Assembly: GCF_000821065.1 (NCBI RefSeq)
Contig: NZ_CDGG01000001.1
Span: 2,914,001 to 2,978,000 of the forward strand
Origin: Oceanobacillus oncorhynchi
GTDB lineage: Bacteria > Bacillota > Bacilli > Bacillales > Amphibacillaceae
Direction of reading: 5' to 3'
Length of the DNA: 64,000 nt
The notes beneath the pieces were generated by a model. That model did not search any database. It saw nothing but the letters and a program-made list of their open reading frames with translations, and was not told the origin of the DNA. This document shows positions 1 through 8,307 of this stretch, one piece after another. The position numbers and the translations under genes are program-made. Every line of letters starts with the position of its first letter. Within the stretch, counting starts at the first letter, position 1.

Positions 1-203
1 AGGGAGTAAAACGAATGATTGACCGAAATGTATATTGTGATGATATATTAAATCAAATGGCTGCCGTACAATCGGCATTACATGCTGTTTCTCGATTACT
101 ATTGGAAAGTCATATTCATACTTGTGTCATTGAAAAATTGGAAAAAAAAGATCCAGAAGTTATATCTGAATTCATGACGACGATTTCTAAAATAATGAAA
201 TAA
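1..203 (+). CDS. csoR: Copper-sensing repressor CsoR, C-terminal part (gene enters from left edge)
   Basis: Only the last 66 or so codons lie in the window; the reading frame is already open at base 3. The fragment has the CsoR helical core with the Cu(I) ligands: Cys in the Tyr-Cys-Asp-Asp motif, then His-x3-Cys in the His-Ile-His-Thr-Cys segment. It is close to the complete CsoR at 40083-40430, which also gives its likely full length of about 115 aa. CsoR is a cytosolic repressor that leaves its operator when it binds Cu(I). Directly downstream lie copZ and copA, its expected targets, with CsoR-type operators in front of each. Confidence 0.93.
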   Translation, partial: GVKRMIDRNVYCDDILNQMAAVQSALHAVSRLLLESHIHTCVIEKLEKKDPEVISEFMTTISKIMK

Positions 204-212
204 ATTTTTCAC

Positions 213-241
213 TTGACAATACCTAACTAGGGTATGGTAAT
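213..241 (+). promoter_or_regulatory. copZ promoter with CsoR operator
   Basis: A perfect -35 TTGACA (213-218) is followed by a 17-bp near-palindrome ATACCTAACTAGGGTAT (219-235) and a weak -10 GGTAAT. The palindrome fills the spacer, so a bound repressor would block polymerase. The same arrangement recurs at 40442-40469 in front of the second copZ, which supports its function. Confidence 0.8.
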
Positions 242-273
242 ATATAAATGTAATCAGAAAGGAGGGATGATTC

Positions 274-480
274 ATGACAAACAAAACACTTAACGTACAA
301 GGCATGTCTTGCGGGCATTGCGTCAGCTCCATTGAAGGCAGTGTTGGTGAATTAAACGGTGTTGAATCCGTCAAAGTTCATTTACAAGATGGAAAGGTCG
401 ATATCACTTTTGATGGAGATAAAGTGGACTTGAAAGACATCACAGAAGCGATTGAAGACCAAGGATATGATGTTGCATAA
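274..480 (+). CDS. copZ: Copper chaperone CopZ (first copy)
   Basis: Small cytosolic heavy-metal-associated domain protein of 68 aa, the normal CopZ size. The Cu(I)-binding Met-x-Cys-x2-Cys motif (MSCGHC) is near residue 12. It carries Cu(I) to the N-terminal metal domains of CopA and can deliver copper to CsoR. Start chosen at the ATG after an AAAGGAGG ribosome site. It sits between csoR and copA; a hairpin and a second operator follow it, so copZ can be transcribed apart from copA. A close paralogue is at 40505-40711. Confidence 0.95.
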   Translation: MTNKTLNVQGMSCGHCVSSIEGSVGELNGVESVKVHLQDGKVDITFDGDKVDLKDITEAIEDQGYDVA

Positions 481-521
481 GGAATGTGCAGCAAAACATG
501 CTTCATTTTTTTCGTTAAATA

Positions 522-559
522 AAAAGGATAATCGTGCAAAACCTGCACGATTTCCTTTT
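522..559 (+). terminator. Intrinsic terminator/attenuator between copZ and copA
   Basis: Stem AATCGTGCA / TGCACGATT (530-538 and 544-552), extended by AAAGG/CCTTT, ending in a pyrimidine-rich CCTTTTC tail. The equivalent hairpin stands between copZ and copA in the second copper operon (40719-40756) although the loop differs, so it is conserved. Confidence 0.7.
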
Positions 560-569
560 CAATTATATT

Positions 570-586
570 ATACCCTGTCCTGGTAT
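570..586 (+). promoter_or_regulatory. CsoR-type operator in front of copA
   Basis: ATACCCTGTCCTGGTAT is an imperfect inverted repeat of the same ATACC...GGTAT class as the copZ operator. It lies after the hairpin and 22 bp before the copA start, so copA probably has its own copper-regulated promoter, as in the second operon. Confidence 0.65.
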
Positions 587-608
587 GAGGAAGGAGGAAA
601 ATAAAAAA

Positions 609-3035
609 ATGGAAACACAAAAAGAAGTTAGTTTACAGATTCAAGGTATGACTTGTGCAGCATGCGCCACCAAGATTGAAAAAGGTTTAAATAAAATGGA
701 TGGTGTGGCAGAAGCCAATGTCAACTTTGCAATAGAGAAGACAAAAGTTACTTATAATCCATCTGTCACAAGTGTACAGGATTTTGAAGAGAAAATTGAA
801 AAATTGGGTTACCATGTAGCACATGATAAACAAACCTTTGATATTTCCGGTATGACTTGTGCGGCATGTGCTACTAAAATTGAAAAGCGATTAAATAAAA
901 TGGAAGGTGTAGCAAGTGCCTCCGTGAATTTTGCATTAGAAAACGTGGCAGTGGATTATGATCAAGGTCAAGTGACGGTAAACGATATGATTGAAACGGT
1001 CAAAAAGCTTGGTTATAGCTTAAAAACACAAACTTCTAAAGAAGATACTGCCAATAGTAAGGATGAAGAAATTCGTCATCAGACAGGGAAATTTATTTTC
1101 TCAGCCATTTTAACTTTACCGTTATTGTGGACGATGGTGACACATTTTGAATTTACGTCCTTTATTTATTCGCCAGATATGTTAATGAACCCATGGGTAC
1201 AGTTAGCTTTAGCAGCACCAGTACAATTTATTGTAGGGGCTCAGTTCTATAAATCTGCGTATAAAGCCTTGAAGAATGGCAGTGCCAACATGGACGTTCT
1301 TGTTGCATTAGGTACATCCGTTGCCTTCTTCTATAGTATTTTCTTGGGTTACGAGTGGCAAGTACAGGGGCAAGTCGGTATGCCAGAACTCTATTTTGAA
1401 GCTGCGGCAGTGATTATCACTTTGATCATTCTTGGAAAACTATTCGAAGTTCGCGCCAAAGGACGTACTGGTCAGGCTATTCAAAAATTACTTGGTATGC
1501 AGGCAAAAACAGCTAGGGTAATCAGAAATGGGGAGGAACAAGAGATTGCGATTGAAGAAGTTATCGTTGGTGATACCATCATGGTACGACCAGGTGAAAA
1601 GATTCCAGTTGATGGGCAAATTGTCAAAGGGGAATCCGCAGTCGATGAATCAATGATAACGGGTGAAAGTATTCCGGTTGATAAGAAAACAGGGGATGTA
1701 GCTATTGGGTCAACGATTAATAAAAATGGTCTGCTGACAATTGAAGCGACCAAAGTTGGTAAAGATACAGCTCTTTCTCAAATTGTTAAAGTGGTTGAAG
1801 AGGCACAAGGAAGTAAAGCTGATATTCAAAGGGTAGCTGACCGTGTATCGGGTATCTTTGTTCCCATTGTTGTGTTAATTGCTATTGCGGCGTCTCTAGT
1901 ATGGTATTTTATCGTTGCACCTGGTGATCTCCGTTCCGCATTAGTTCCTGCTATCACTATACTTGTGATTGCTTGCCCATGTGCACTTGGTTTGGCAACT
2001 CCAACCTCTGTGATGGCTGGATCAGGAAGAGCAGCAGAACTCGGTGTTCTATTTAAAGGTGGAGAGTATTTGGAAAATACCCGTTCCCTAACGACGATTG
2101 TGTTAGATAAAACAGGAACTGTCACCAAAGGAGAACCAGAATTGACTGATGTTCTTCCGAATCAACATTTCACGGAAGAAGAAGTTCTTTATTACGTTGC
2201 CTCGGCTGAAAACAATTCAGAACATCCACTTGCAGAGGCGATTGTTAAAGGTGCAAAAGCAATGGGGGTTCAAGTAAAAGAATCAGATTCCTTTGAAGCA
2301 ATCCCGGGATACGGTATTCAAGCTTCCATAAATGGAAAAATGATTTATGTTGGAACCAGAAAACTAATGAAACAGCAAAATATAACGGTTGATTCTGTGG
2401 AAAACCAAATGACAAAGTTAGAATCAGAAGGTAAGACAGCGATGTTAATTGGAATAGACAACCAATTAGCTGGTGTCATTGCGGTTGCTGATACAGTGAA
2501 AGAAACGTCTAAGGCTGCTATTCACCGTATGCATCAACTAGGTTTAGAGGTCATTATGCTTACAGGGGATAATGAACGGACTGCAGAAGCTATTGGAAAA
2601 CAAGTTGGTATTGATCATGTGATTGCGGAAGTAGTGCCGGAACAAAAGGCAGAGCAAATTAAAATGCTACAAGATATGGATAAAAAAGTAGCGATGGTCG
2701 GTGATGGTGTCAATGACGCACCTGCCTTAGCTGTAGCCGATATCGGGATGGCAATTGGTACGGGAACAGATGTAGCGATTGAAGCAGCAGATATAACATT
2801 AATGCGTGGAGATTTGAACAGCGTGGCAGACAGTGTGGAAATCAGTGCAAAGACCATGCGTAATATCAAGCAAAATTTATTCTTTGCCTTCTTCTATAAT
2901 TCGGCTTCCATTCCAGTTGCTGCAATTGGTCTATTAGCTCCTTGGGTTGCTGGAGCAGCAATGGCATTCAGTTCTGTATCTGTAGTGCTTAACGCTTTAC
3001 GATTACAGCGATTAAAGCTAAAAGGAGGCCAATAA
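609..3035 (+). CDS. copA: Cu(I)-exporting P1B-type ATPase CopA (first copy)
   Basis: ATP-driven Cu(I) efflux pump of the cytoplasmic membrane, 808 aa. Two N-terminal metal domains carry CxxC motifs (Cys16/19 and Cys84/87); then membrane helices, the TGES actuator motif, the CPC ion-binding motif near residue 456, the DKTGT phosphorylation site near 499, the SEHP motif of the nucleotide domain and GDGVNDAP near 697. I use ATG 609 (AAGGAGG just upstream) rather than the in-frame GTG at 534, which lies in the terminator stem. The gene is followed 2 bp later by the anchored His-rich protein. It is a close paralogue of 40798-43224. Confidence 0.97.
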   Translation: METQKEVSLQIQGMTCAACATKIEKGLNKMDGVAEANVNFAIEKTKVTYNPSVTSVQDFEEKIEKLGYHVAHDKQTFDISGMTCAACATKIEKRLNKMEGVASASVNFALENVAVDYDQGQVTVNDMIETVKKLGYSLKTQTSKEDTANSKDEEIRHQTGKFIFSAILTLPLLWTMVTHFEFTSFIYSPDMLMNPWVQLALAAPVQFIVGAQFYKSAYKALKNGSANMDVLVALGTSVAFFYSIFLGYEWQVQGQVGMPELYFEAAAVIITLIILGKLFEVRAKGRTGQAIQKLLGMQAKTARVIRNGEEQEIAIEEVIVGDTIMVRPGEKIPVDGQIVKGESAVDESMITGESIPVDKKTGDVAIGSTINKNGLLTIEATKVGKDTALSQIVKVVEEAQGSKADIQRVADRVSGIFVPIVVLIAIAASLVWYFIVAPGDLRSALVPAITILVIACPCALGLATPTSVMAGSGRAAELGVLFKGGEYLENTRSLTTIVLDKTGTVTKGEPELTDVLPNQHFTEEEVLYYVASAENNSEHPLAEAIVKGAKAMGVQVKESDSFEAIPGYGIQASINGKMIYVGTRKLMKQQNITVDSVENQMTKLESEGKTAMLIGIDNQLAGVIAVADTVKETSKAAIHRMHQLGLEVIMLTGDNERTAEAIGKQVGIDHVIAEVVPEQKAEQIKMLQDMDKKVAMVGDGVNDAPALAVADIGMAIGTGTDVAIEAADITLMRGDLNSVADSVEISAKTMRNIKQNLFFAFFYNSASIPVAAIGLLAPWVAGAAMAFSSVSVVLNALRLQRLKLKGGQ

Positions 3036-3037
3036 TT

Positions 3038-3940
3038 ATGTCCGTAAAAAAGTGGGTATCTCTAGGGATTGTCTATGTAGTCATTGTTTTTGCAGGATAT
3101 AGTGTGATTACAGGAAACAATCCTTTGGCCAGTGGTGAAATGGAGCACGATGGACATAGTGACGAAGAGGCTGGGCATGAGGAGCATAATAATGATGAAG
3201 CTTCACAAGAAGATGGGACCGATCATGAAGACCATAATACAGAAAGTAATTCAGAGGAGGAAGAAGACATGGACCATAAACATGAGCACGAGCATGGACA
3301 TGAAACGGATTCAGAAGTAAAAACGGATGTGTCCTATGATAATGAAGAACTTGTCATCTCATTGGAAGATGATACAGGAGCAGCACCAGAACTCGCTATC
3401 GAGCATGAAAAAGAAATGCATTTTATTCTGATCTCTAACGATTTGGAAGAGTATTATCATCTCCATCCTGAAAAAGAAGAGGAAGGAAGATTTCGAGTTA
3501 ATCAAGCCTTAGAAGATGGAACGTATCAAGCATTTGTTGATATTGTGCCGGAAAACAAAGCTTATACACCTGCTCCAAACCTATTACAGGTTGGAACAGA
3601 AGAAACAGCCAAAGCACATTTACATGCGGATAATGAATGGACAAAAGAAGTAGATGGAAAAACAGTGACCTTAGAAGAAGTGGAAGCAATAGCTGGAGAA
3701 GAGGTTCCTTTGAATTTTGATATGCAAGGGGAACAACCGGAAACACACCTTGGTGCTTTAGGTCATGTGGTGATTGTAGATGAAGAGGTAGAAGAATATA
3801 TCCATGTTCACCCTGCGTCAGATGATTCCACGACGTTTAATGCTCATTTCACAAATCCAGGGATGTATAAAGTCTGGGCAGAATTCAAATTTGATGGGGA
3901 AATTCATGTATATCCATTTATTTTAGAAGTAAAAGAGTAA
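3038..3940 (+). CDS. Membrane-anchored His/Asp/Glu-rich protein; fusion of a YdhK-type anchor with the copper-operon His-rich domain
   Basis: 300 aa. Residues 1-25 form one N-terminal membrane segment; residues 35-95 are very rich in His, Asp and Glu, a likely extracytoplasmic metal sponge; residues 95-300 form a folded domain with paired His motifs (YYHLHPE, YIHVHP). The anchor matches the start of the YdhK-like protein at 43226, and residues 78-300 match the separate protein at 43919-44593. So this looks like a fusion of two genes that are still separate in the second operon. Residue 78 is a Met preceded by a strong ribosome site. Periplasmic-side copper buffering or delivery to CopA is inferred. 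Confidence 0.75.
   Translation: MSVKKWVSLGIVYVVIVFAGYSVITGNNPLASGEMEHDGHSDEEAGHEEHNNDEASQEDGTDHEDHNTESNSEEEEDMDHKHEHEHGHETDSEVKTDVSYDNEELVISLEDDTGAAPELAIEHEKEMHFILISNDLEEYYHLHPEKEEEGRFRVNQALEDGTYQAFVDIVPENKAYTPAPNLLQVGTEETAKAHLHADNEWTKEVDGKTVTLEEVEAIAGEEVPLNFDMQGEQPETHLGALGHVVIVDEEVEEYIHVHPASDDSTTFNAHFTNPGMYKVWAEFKFDGEIHVYPFILEVKE
3254..3271 (+). promoter_or_regulatory. Internal ribosome site and ATG inside the fusion gene
   Basis: GAGGAGG (3254-3260) is 8 nt before an in-frame ATG (3269). This aligns with the true start of the stand-alone His-rich gene at 43919, so it is probably the relic, perhaps still active, of that gene's start. Confidence 0.6.
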
Positions 3941-3978
3941 CTCATTTTAATATAAATCAAATGGAAGGAGTGAGATAA

Positions 3979-4257
3979 ATGGCTAATTATCAATTAGAAA
4001 TTTATACAAGACCAACTTGTTCTGATTGCCAAGACTTGAAAAAATTCTTGGAAAAACATCGGATACCACACAAACAATATGATTTAACCAAGCAGCCAGA
4101 AAAAGAAAAAGAGCTTAAAAGTCGAACAGGGGCTAGAGTGGTTCCCGGAATTGTCTTTTCTCAATCCTCCATTTTAGGTCTAAGAAAAACAAGAAAAAGT
4201 ATGACAGGGTTTGAAATGAATAAAGAGGAGATTAAACGGCTCTTAGAAGTTGGATAA
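3979..4257 (+). CDS. Glutaredoxin/NrdH-like thiol protein of the copper operon (first copy)
   Basis: 92-aa thioredoxin-fold protein with a Cys14-Ser-Asp-Cys17 active site and a VVPG loop that would hold the cis-proline. Redox-active, cytosolic (no signal peptide). It is the last gene common to both copper operons (copy two at 44630-44908, the same length), so it is probably tied to copper stress, for example reduction of copper-oxidised thiols or handing Cu(I) to thiol ligands (inference). Start: ATG after GGAAGGAGTG. Confidence 0.8.
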   Translation: MANYQLEIYTRPTCSDCQDLKKFLEKHRIPHKQYDLTKQPEKEKELKSRTGARVVPGIVFSQSSILGLRKTRKSMTGFEMNKEEIKRLLEVG

Positions 4258-4303
4258 GGAGTGGTTTATCATATGACACCTTATTTTTAAGGAGGTGATA
4301 TAA

Positions 4304-4399
4304 ATGGCTAAACCAACGTGCTCTTGCTGCTCACCAAAAGAATCAGCAAAGACTGAGAATGCAAAAACAGATCAGCCAAAAAGTTCATCGAAGAAATAA
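4304..4399 (+). CDS. 31-aa Cys-x-Cys-Cys peptide
   Basis: A very strong ribosome site (AAGGAGGTGAT) precedes an ATG opening a 31-codon frame. The peptide begins MAKPTCSCCSP and then becomes Lys/Ser/Thr-rich. The CxCC cluster close to the N-terminus in a copper operon suggests a small metal-thiolate peptide. I recognise no family. The second copper operon has no counterpart at the matching place. It lies 46 bp after the glutaredoxin-like gene and before a terminator. Confidence 0.6.
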   Translation: MAKPTCSCCSPKESAKTENAKTDQPKSSSKK

Positions 4400-4491
4400 C
4401 GTATAAGGCAATCCTAGTATTGTAAGTTTCTCTTTCTGATATTAAATCGTCAGCTGAAACGGTTTAGAGGAAAGTTTAGGTTGATAGCCTA

Positions 4492-4536
4492 ACATTCAGT
4501 GAAGGAAAATTTTACCCTTCACTGAATGTCCTTTTA
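4492..4536 (+). terminator. Intrinsic terminator closing the first copper operon
   Basis: Perfect 14-bp stem ACATTCAGTGAAGG / CCTTCACTGAATGT with a 10-nt loop and a following CCTTTT tract. Confidence 0.85.
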
Positions 4537-4572
4537 AAATATATAAGTATTTTTTTAATGAAGAGGTGGATT

Positions 4573-5502
4573 ATGTATAAAACAGTCATTTTAGGAACAG
4601 GTCCTGCTGGTTTAACATCTGCCATTTATTTAGCCAGAGCAAATATGGAACCATTAATCTTAGAAGGTCCAGAACCAGGTGGACAGTTAACATTGACAAC
4701 AGCGGTCGAAAATTACCCGGGCTTTTCTGATCCAGTGATGGGACCAGAATTGATAGATACCATGCGGGCACAAGCGAAACGATTTGGAGCACAATTTAAA
4801 ACGGCTTTAGTAAAAGAAGTAGATTTTTCAAGTCGTCCCTTTCGTTTAGAAGCAGATGGTCTCGGTGAAATTCAAGCGGAATCTGTGATTGTTTCTACTG
4901 GTGCCCGGGCGAAAATGTTGGAGATTCCAGGAGAGGCAGAAAACCTTGGTCGCGGAGTAAGTACCTGTGCAACATGCGATGGTTTCTTTTTCCGTGATAA
5001 AAAAGTGGTTGTTGTTGGCGGTGGAGATTCTGCTATGGAAGAAGCTTTATTTTTAACAAAGTTTGCGAAAGAAGTACAGGTTATTCATCGAAGGAACGAA
5101 TTGCGAGCTTCTAAGATTATGCAAGATCGAGCAATGAATAACGAGAAAATATCTTGGATTTTTAACAGTATACCGATGGAAATTCTTTCTCAAAATAATC
5201 AGCTCACAGGAATTCGTGTTAAGAATAAAGAAACCCAGGAAGAACAACTTATTGAAACAGATGGTGTCTTTCTAGCGATTGGTCATATACCTAACACCGA
5301 TTTTTTGAAAGAAGCCATCAATATTTACCCGAATGGATATGTTAAGGTTGAACCTGGTACGACAAATACGAATATACCAGGTGTGTTTGCAGCAGGTGAT
5401 GTGCAAGATCAAAGATACAAGCAGGCTGTCACAGCAGCTGGAACAGGTTGCATGGCTGCCATGGATGTAGAGACATTTATAGAGACGAATCCTTTAAAGT
5501 AA
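4573..5502 (+). CDS. trxB: Thioredoxin reductase (TrxB type, first copy)
   Basis: 309-aa FAD/NADPH flavoprotein that reduces thioredoxin. Visible: N-terminal FAD motif GTGPAGLTSA, redox-active CATC (Cys-x2-Cys) in the middle followed by DG, NADPH motif GGGDSAMEEA and the C-terminal FAD motif GVFAAGDV. I start at ATG 4573, since the AGAGGTGG ribosome site lies between it and the in-frame ATG 4558. Two thioredoxins follow immediately, forming a complete thiol-reduction unit next to the copper operon. Confidence 0.93.
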   Translation: MYKTVILGTGPAGLTSAIYLARANMEPLILEGPEPGGQLTLTTAVENYPGFSDPVMGPELIDTMRAQAKRFGAQFKTALVKEVDFSSRPFRLEADGLGEIQAESVIVSTGARAKMLEIPGEAENLGRGVSTCATCDGFFFRDKKVVVVGGGDSAMEEALFLTKFAKEVQVIHRRNELRASKIMQDRAMNNEKISWIFNSIPMEILSQNNQLTGIRVKNKETQEEQLIETDGVFLAIGHIPNTDFLKEAINIYPNGYVKVEPGTTNTNIPGVFAAGDVQDQRYKQAVTAAGTGCMAAMDVETFIETNPLK

Positions 5503-5539
5503 CTTTTTTAAACAAGGAAAAGGAAAGGAGGGATTTGTA

Positions 5540-5854
5540 ATGGTCAAAGAATTGAGAGCTAATGAGTTTGACACATTGGTAAAAGCAGAAGAAAAACCTG
5601 TTGTGTTGAAATTTACCGCAGACTGGTGCCCAGGCTGTAAGCAGCTAGCTCCTATCGTTGAATCAGTTGCAGAAGAGTTGGAAGAAGAGATTGCATTCTA
5701 TCATGTTGATGTAGATGAAGAGTTAGAGTTTGCCCAGCAATATCAGGTGATGAGTATTCCAACTTTAATTCTTTTCAAAAACGGGGAAGAGGCAGACAGA
5801 GTAACTGCACCGGAAGCAAGTGAGGAAGTCGTTCGAGACTTTTCATCACAATAA
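5540..5854 (+). CDS. Thioredoxin with WCPGC active site
   Basis: 104-aa thioredoxin-fold protein, standard length, with active site Trp-Cys-Pro-Gly-Cys near residue 30 and the cis-Pro motif SIPTLILF. It should be the substrate of the reductase 37 bp upstream. Strong ribosome site AAAGGAGGG. No signal peptide, so cytosolic. The next gene is a diverged tandem copy. Confidence 0.9.
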   Translation: MVKELRANEFDTLVKAEEKPVVLKFTADWCPGCKQLAPIVESVAEELEEEIAFYHVDVDEELEFAQQYQVMSIPTLILFKNGEEADRVTAPEASEEVVRDFSSQ

Positions 5855-5903
5855 TAGAGGTTAAAGTTAAGGTACTATCTTTCATGGTGAAGGAGATATC
5901 TCT

Positions 5904-6218
5904 ATGCTAAAGGAATTGAAAACAGATGACTTTTGTACTTTAGTCAAAATGGAAGAAAAACCTGTTGTACTCAACTTTACGGCAGGATGGTGTCAAGGTT
6001 GTCAGCAGGTGACTCCCATTATTGAATCGGCAGCAGAAGAAATAAAAAATGTCATGTTTTATGATGTTGACGTAGATAAAGACCTAGAATTTGCTGTTCA
6101 GAGGTATAACGTGATAGGTATTCCAACTTTAATTCTTTTTAAAAATGGAATAGAAGTCGATCGGCTAACTACCTTAAAATTAAATGAAAAAACAATCAGA
6201 GATTTTTCTACACAATAA
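5904..6218 (+). CDS. Thioredoxin-like protein with WCQGC active site (tandem duplicate)
   Basis: 104 aa, clearly a duplicate of the preceding gene (same opening, same ILFKNG segment), but the active-site Pro is Gln (Cys-Gln-Gly-Cys). In thioredoxins the residue between the cysteines tunes redox potential, so this copy should behave differently; the direction is not predictable from sequence. The cis-Pro motif GIPTLILF is kept. Ribosome site GAAGGAG before ATG 5904. Confidence 0.85.
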   Translation: MLKELKTDDFCTLVKMEEKPVVLNFTAGWCQGCQQVTPIIESAAEEIKNVMFYDVDVDKDLEFAVQRYNVIGIPTLILFKNGIEVDRLTTLKLNEKTIRDFSTQ

Positions 6219-6264
6219 TAGAAAATGAAATCAAATATCTTTCATAATGAAGGAGGAATTCCAA

Positions 6265-6336
6265 ATGTTGAAAGATTTAAAAAATAACAATTGGGTGAGT
6301 ATCATATCAAATATAGGAGGTGTGCAACATGGCTAA
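6265..6336 (+). pseudogene. Vestigial third thioredoxin start, now a 23-codon leader overlapping the exporter gene
   Basis: AGGAGG and an ATG open a frame beginning MLKDLKNNNW, like the thioredoxin start MLKELKTDDF, but it stops after 23 codons. Its stop codon (6334-6336) overlaps the exporter start (ATG 6329). It is either a deletion relic of a third tandem thioredoxin or a leader peptide that couples translation to the exporter. Confidence 0.55.
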
Positions 6337-7882
6337 TTCTAATAATCCTGAAGTACCTCGTGCAAATGCTCGACAATGGTGGGGGCTTGTCGTGTTAGTT
6401 TTACCTTCAACATTACTGTTCATGATGTTAACTATTTTGTTCTTAGCTGCCCCCAGTATGGCAGCTGACTTAGGGCCTTCCAGTACGCAATTGTTGTGGA
6501 TTCTTGATATATACGGTTTTGTGATGGCAGGATTCTTAGTCGCAATGGGAGTTCTTGGAGATAGAGTAGGGAAACGATTATTAATGGTAATAGGTGCTAT
6601 CTTGTTTGGAGTTGTTTCTATATTGGCAGCATTAACAAGTGATCCATCCATGATGATTGCTTGGCGTGCTGTTTTAGGTTTAGCAGCAGCAATGATGGTA
6701 CCTGCTACACTTGGACTGATTTTCGTTCTGTTTCAAAATGCTGAACAACGCGGGGTTGCGATTGGTATTTGGGCAGGTGGAATTTCAGCCGGTGTAGCCC
6801 TTGGACCATTATTAAGCGGTCTGCTTTTAGAAGTATTTGGCTGGCAAGCGACATTTTTAGTAGCAGTACCAGTTATGTTAGTTGTTGCACTAGGTGCACC
6901 TATTCTAGTACCTGAACACCGTGATCAAAATAGTGGAAAGCTTGATTTATTCAGTGCTCTATTATTAGTTGCTACATTGCTAGCGATAATTTACAGCATT
7001 AAACAATTTGCAGCACAAGCTGCTGTAGGTCCAACAATTACTTTGTTAGTTGCAGGTATACTAGTGGGAATTTGGTTTGTAGTTCGACAACTACGAGCAA
7101 AACAACCTTTATTAGATGTTCGGTTGTTTAAAAATCGTACGGTTAGTGGTGCGCTTAGTGTATTCTTACTTTCGGCAGCAGCACTTGGTGGAGTATATTC
7201 TCTTTTCACTCAATACTTGCAGCAGGTACAAGGACTTTCGCCGATGACGGCAGGATTTGCTATTCTTCCAGCTGCCGCAGTATTGATTGTAGTCTCTACG
7301 CTTTCACCGATGATGGCACGCCGTTTTCGTCCAGGTAATGTTATTGCAATAGGTCTAGCAATTCAAGTGATTGGTTATATACTCTTTACACAACTTGACG
7401 CTGGTACGGGGCTTGCACTTGTTATTGCAAGTTTTGTGGTCACCTATCCTGGTGTAGCTCCATCGATGGCCTTAACTACCGATTTAGTAGTTAGCTCTGT
7501 TCCGCCAGAAAAAGCAGGAGGAGCTTCTGGTCTTGCGACAACAGCTAATGATTTAGGTATTTCGCTTGGGGTCGCAGTAATTGGAAGTATTGGAGTAGCA
7601 GCTTATCGCAGTGAAATTGTCGATACACTACCTCAAGATTTGCCTCCAAATGTTGCAGCAGCAGCTTCAGACAGTATTGATGGTGCTATTGTCTCAGCTT
7701 CTAATGTTTCGGAAACGCTTGGGGAGTCTTTGATTATGGCGGCTCAAAATGCGTTCACCAGTGGATTAAATACTGCCGCTATCGTTTCAGCTATAATTGC
7801 AGGAGTAGCAGCAATTATTTCCGCAACACGATTACGTCATATTCCACCTTCTGGTAAAGCACAGCAGAATGGAGAGGAATAA
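6329..7882 (+). CDS. QacA/SmvA-like 14-TM major facilitator exporter (DHA2 family)
   Basis: 517-aa, very hydrophobic protein with the 14-helix DHA2 pattern. Near the N-terminus it has the LWILDIYGFVMAGF segment and the loop motif GDRVGKRLLM typical of QacA/SmvA proton-coupled exporters of quaternary ammonium and other lipophilic cations. Start ATG 6329 follows AGGAGG by 8 nt. It follows the thioredoxin cluster and is overlapped by the small leader frame. Substrate is not predictable from sequence. Confidence 0.88.
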   Translation: MANSNNPEVPRANARQWWGLVVLVLPSTLLFMMLTILFLAAPSMAADLGPSSTQLLWILDIYGFVMAGFLVAMGVLGDRVGKRLLMVIGAILFGVVSILAALTSDPSMMIAWRAVLGLAAAMMVPATLGLIFVLFQNAEQRGVAIGIWAGGISAGVALGPLLSGLLLEVFGWQATFLVAVPVMLVVALGAPILVPEHRDQNSGKLDLFSALLLVATLLAIIYSIKQFAAQAAVGPTITLLVAGILVGIWFVVRQLRAKQPLLDVRLFKNRTVSGALSVFLLSAAALGGVYSLFTQYLQQVQGLSPMTAGFAILPAAAVLIVVSTLSPMMARRFRPGNVIAIGLAIQVIGYILFTQLDAGTGLALVIASFVVTYPGVAPSMALTTDLVVSSVPPEKAGGASGLATTANDLGISLGVAVIGSIGVAAYRSEIVDTLPQDLPPNVAAAASDSIDGAIVSASNVSETLGESLIMAAQNAFTSGLNTAAIVSAIIAGVAAIISATRLRHIPPSGKAQQNGEE

Positions 7883-7971
7883 TAAGCGGGTATATAAGTA
7901 TCATTCATTCTTAAGAGTGATAAAAAAGCACAAAATGAAATAAGTTTTGTGTATATATTTTAATTAAATAA

Positions 7972-7988
7972 ATACCTAACCTAGGTAT
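7972..7988 (+). promoter_or_regulatory. CsoR-type operator without an adjacent gene
   Basis: ATACCTAACCTAGGTAT differs from the copZ operator at only two positions and overlaps a good -10 (TATAGT, 7986-7991), though no clear -35 is visible. No open reading frame of note follows before a 12-bp inverted repeat at 8032-8076. Confidence 0.5.
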
Positions 7989-8031
7989 AGTAGAAAAGAA
8001 GATTTAATTTAAATATCATTTGAAATAACAC

Positions 8032-8076
8032 AATAAAGCAACCTGTATCTTCGTTATAAGAGAGGGTTGCTTTATT
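8032..8076 (+). terminator. Long inverted repeat, possible terminator
   Basis: Perfect 12-bp stem AATAAAGCAACC / GGTTGCTTTATT with a 21-nt loop. The T-rich base is short (CTTTATT), so termination strength is uncertain. It lies about 85 bp after the -10 of the orphan CsoR-type site. Confidence 0.5.
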
Positions 8077-8151
8077 GCTCTCTACTAGATATTAGACGCT
8101 AATAACAAATTAATAATAGATATGGATTAAATAGTCAATACTTTATTACAG

Positions 8152-8182
8152 CCCGATAACTTATTTGTTATTCGGGTTTTTT
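8152..8182 (+). terminator. Intrinsic terminator before the mobile-element genes
   Basis: Stem CCCGATAAC / GTTATTCGGG (one bulge) followed by TTTTTT. It separates upstream transcription from the sigma-factor-like gene. Confidence 0.75.
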
Positions 8183-8208
8183 CTTGTCTTTATAAGGATC
8201 TTCTCTCA

Positions 8209-8253
8209 TTTTTGGCAAAATATGTACTACTATTTGTAGTAATGACAAAGGAA
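8209..8253 (+). repeat. Upstream motif, copy 1 (partner at 10048-10090)
   Basis: TTTTTGGCAAAAT, about 9 variable bases, then CTATTTGTAGTAAT and CAAAGGA. The same two blocks recur at 10048-10090, in both cases running into a ribosome-site-like purine tract. Here the sigma-factor-like gene follows; at the second copy no gene follows, so a duplicate gene there may have been lost. Confidence 0.6.
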
Positions 8254-8307
8254 GAGGAGGAATTAATGCTATCACTGCTTTTACGAAAATGGAAGGAGCT
8301 GAAAATT

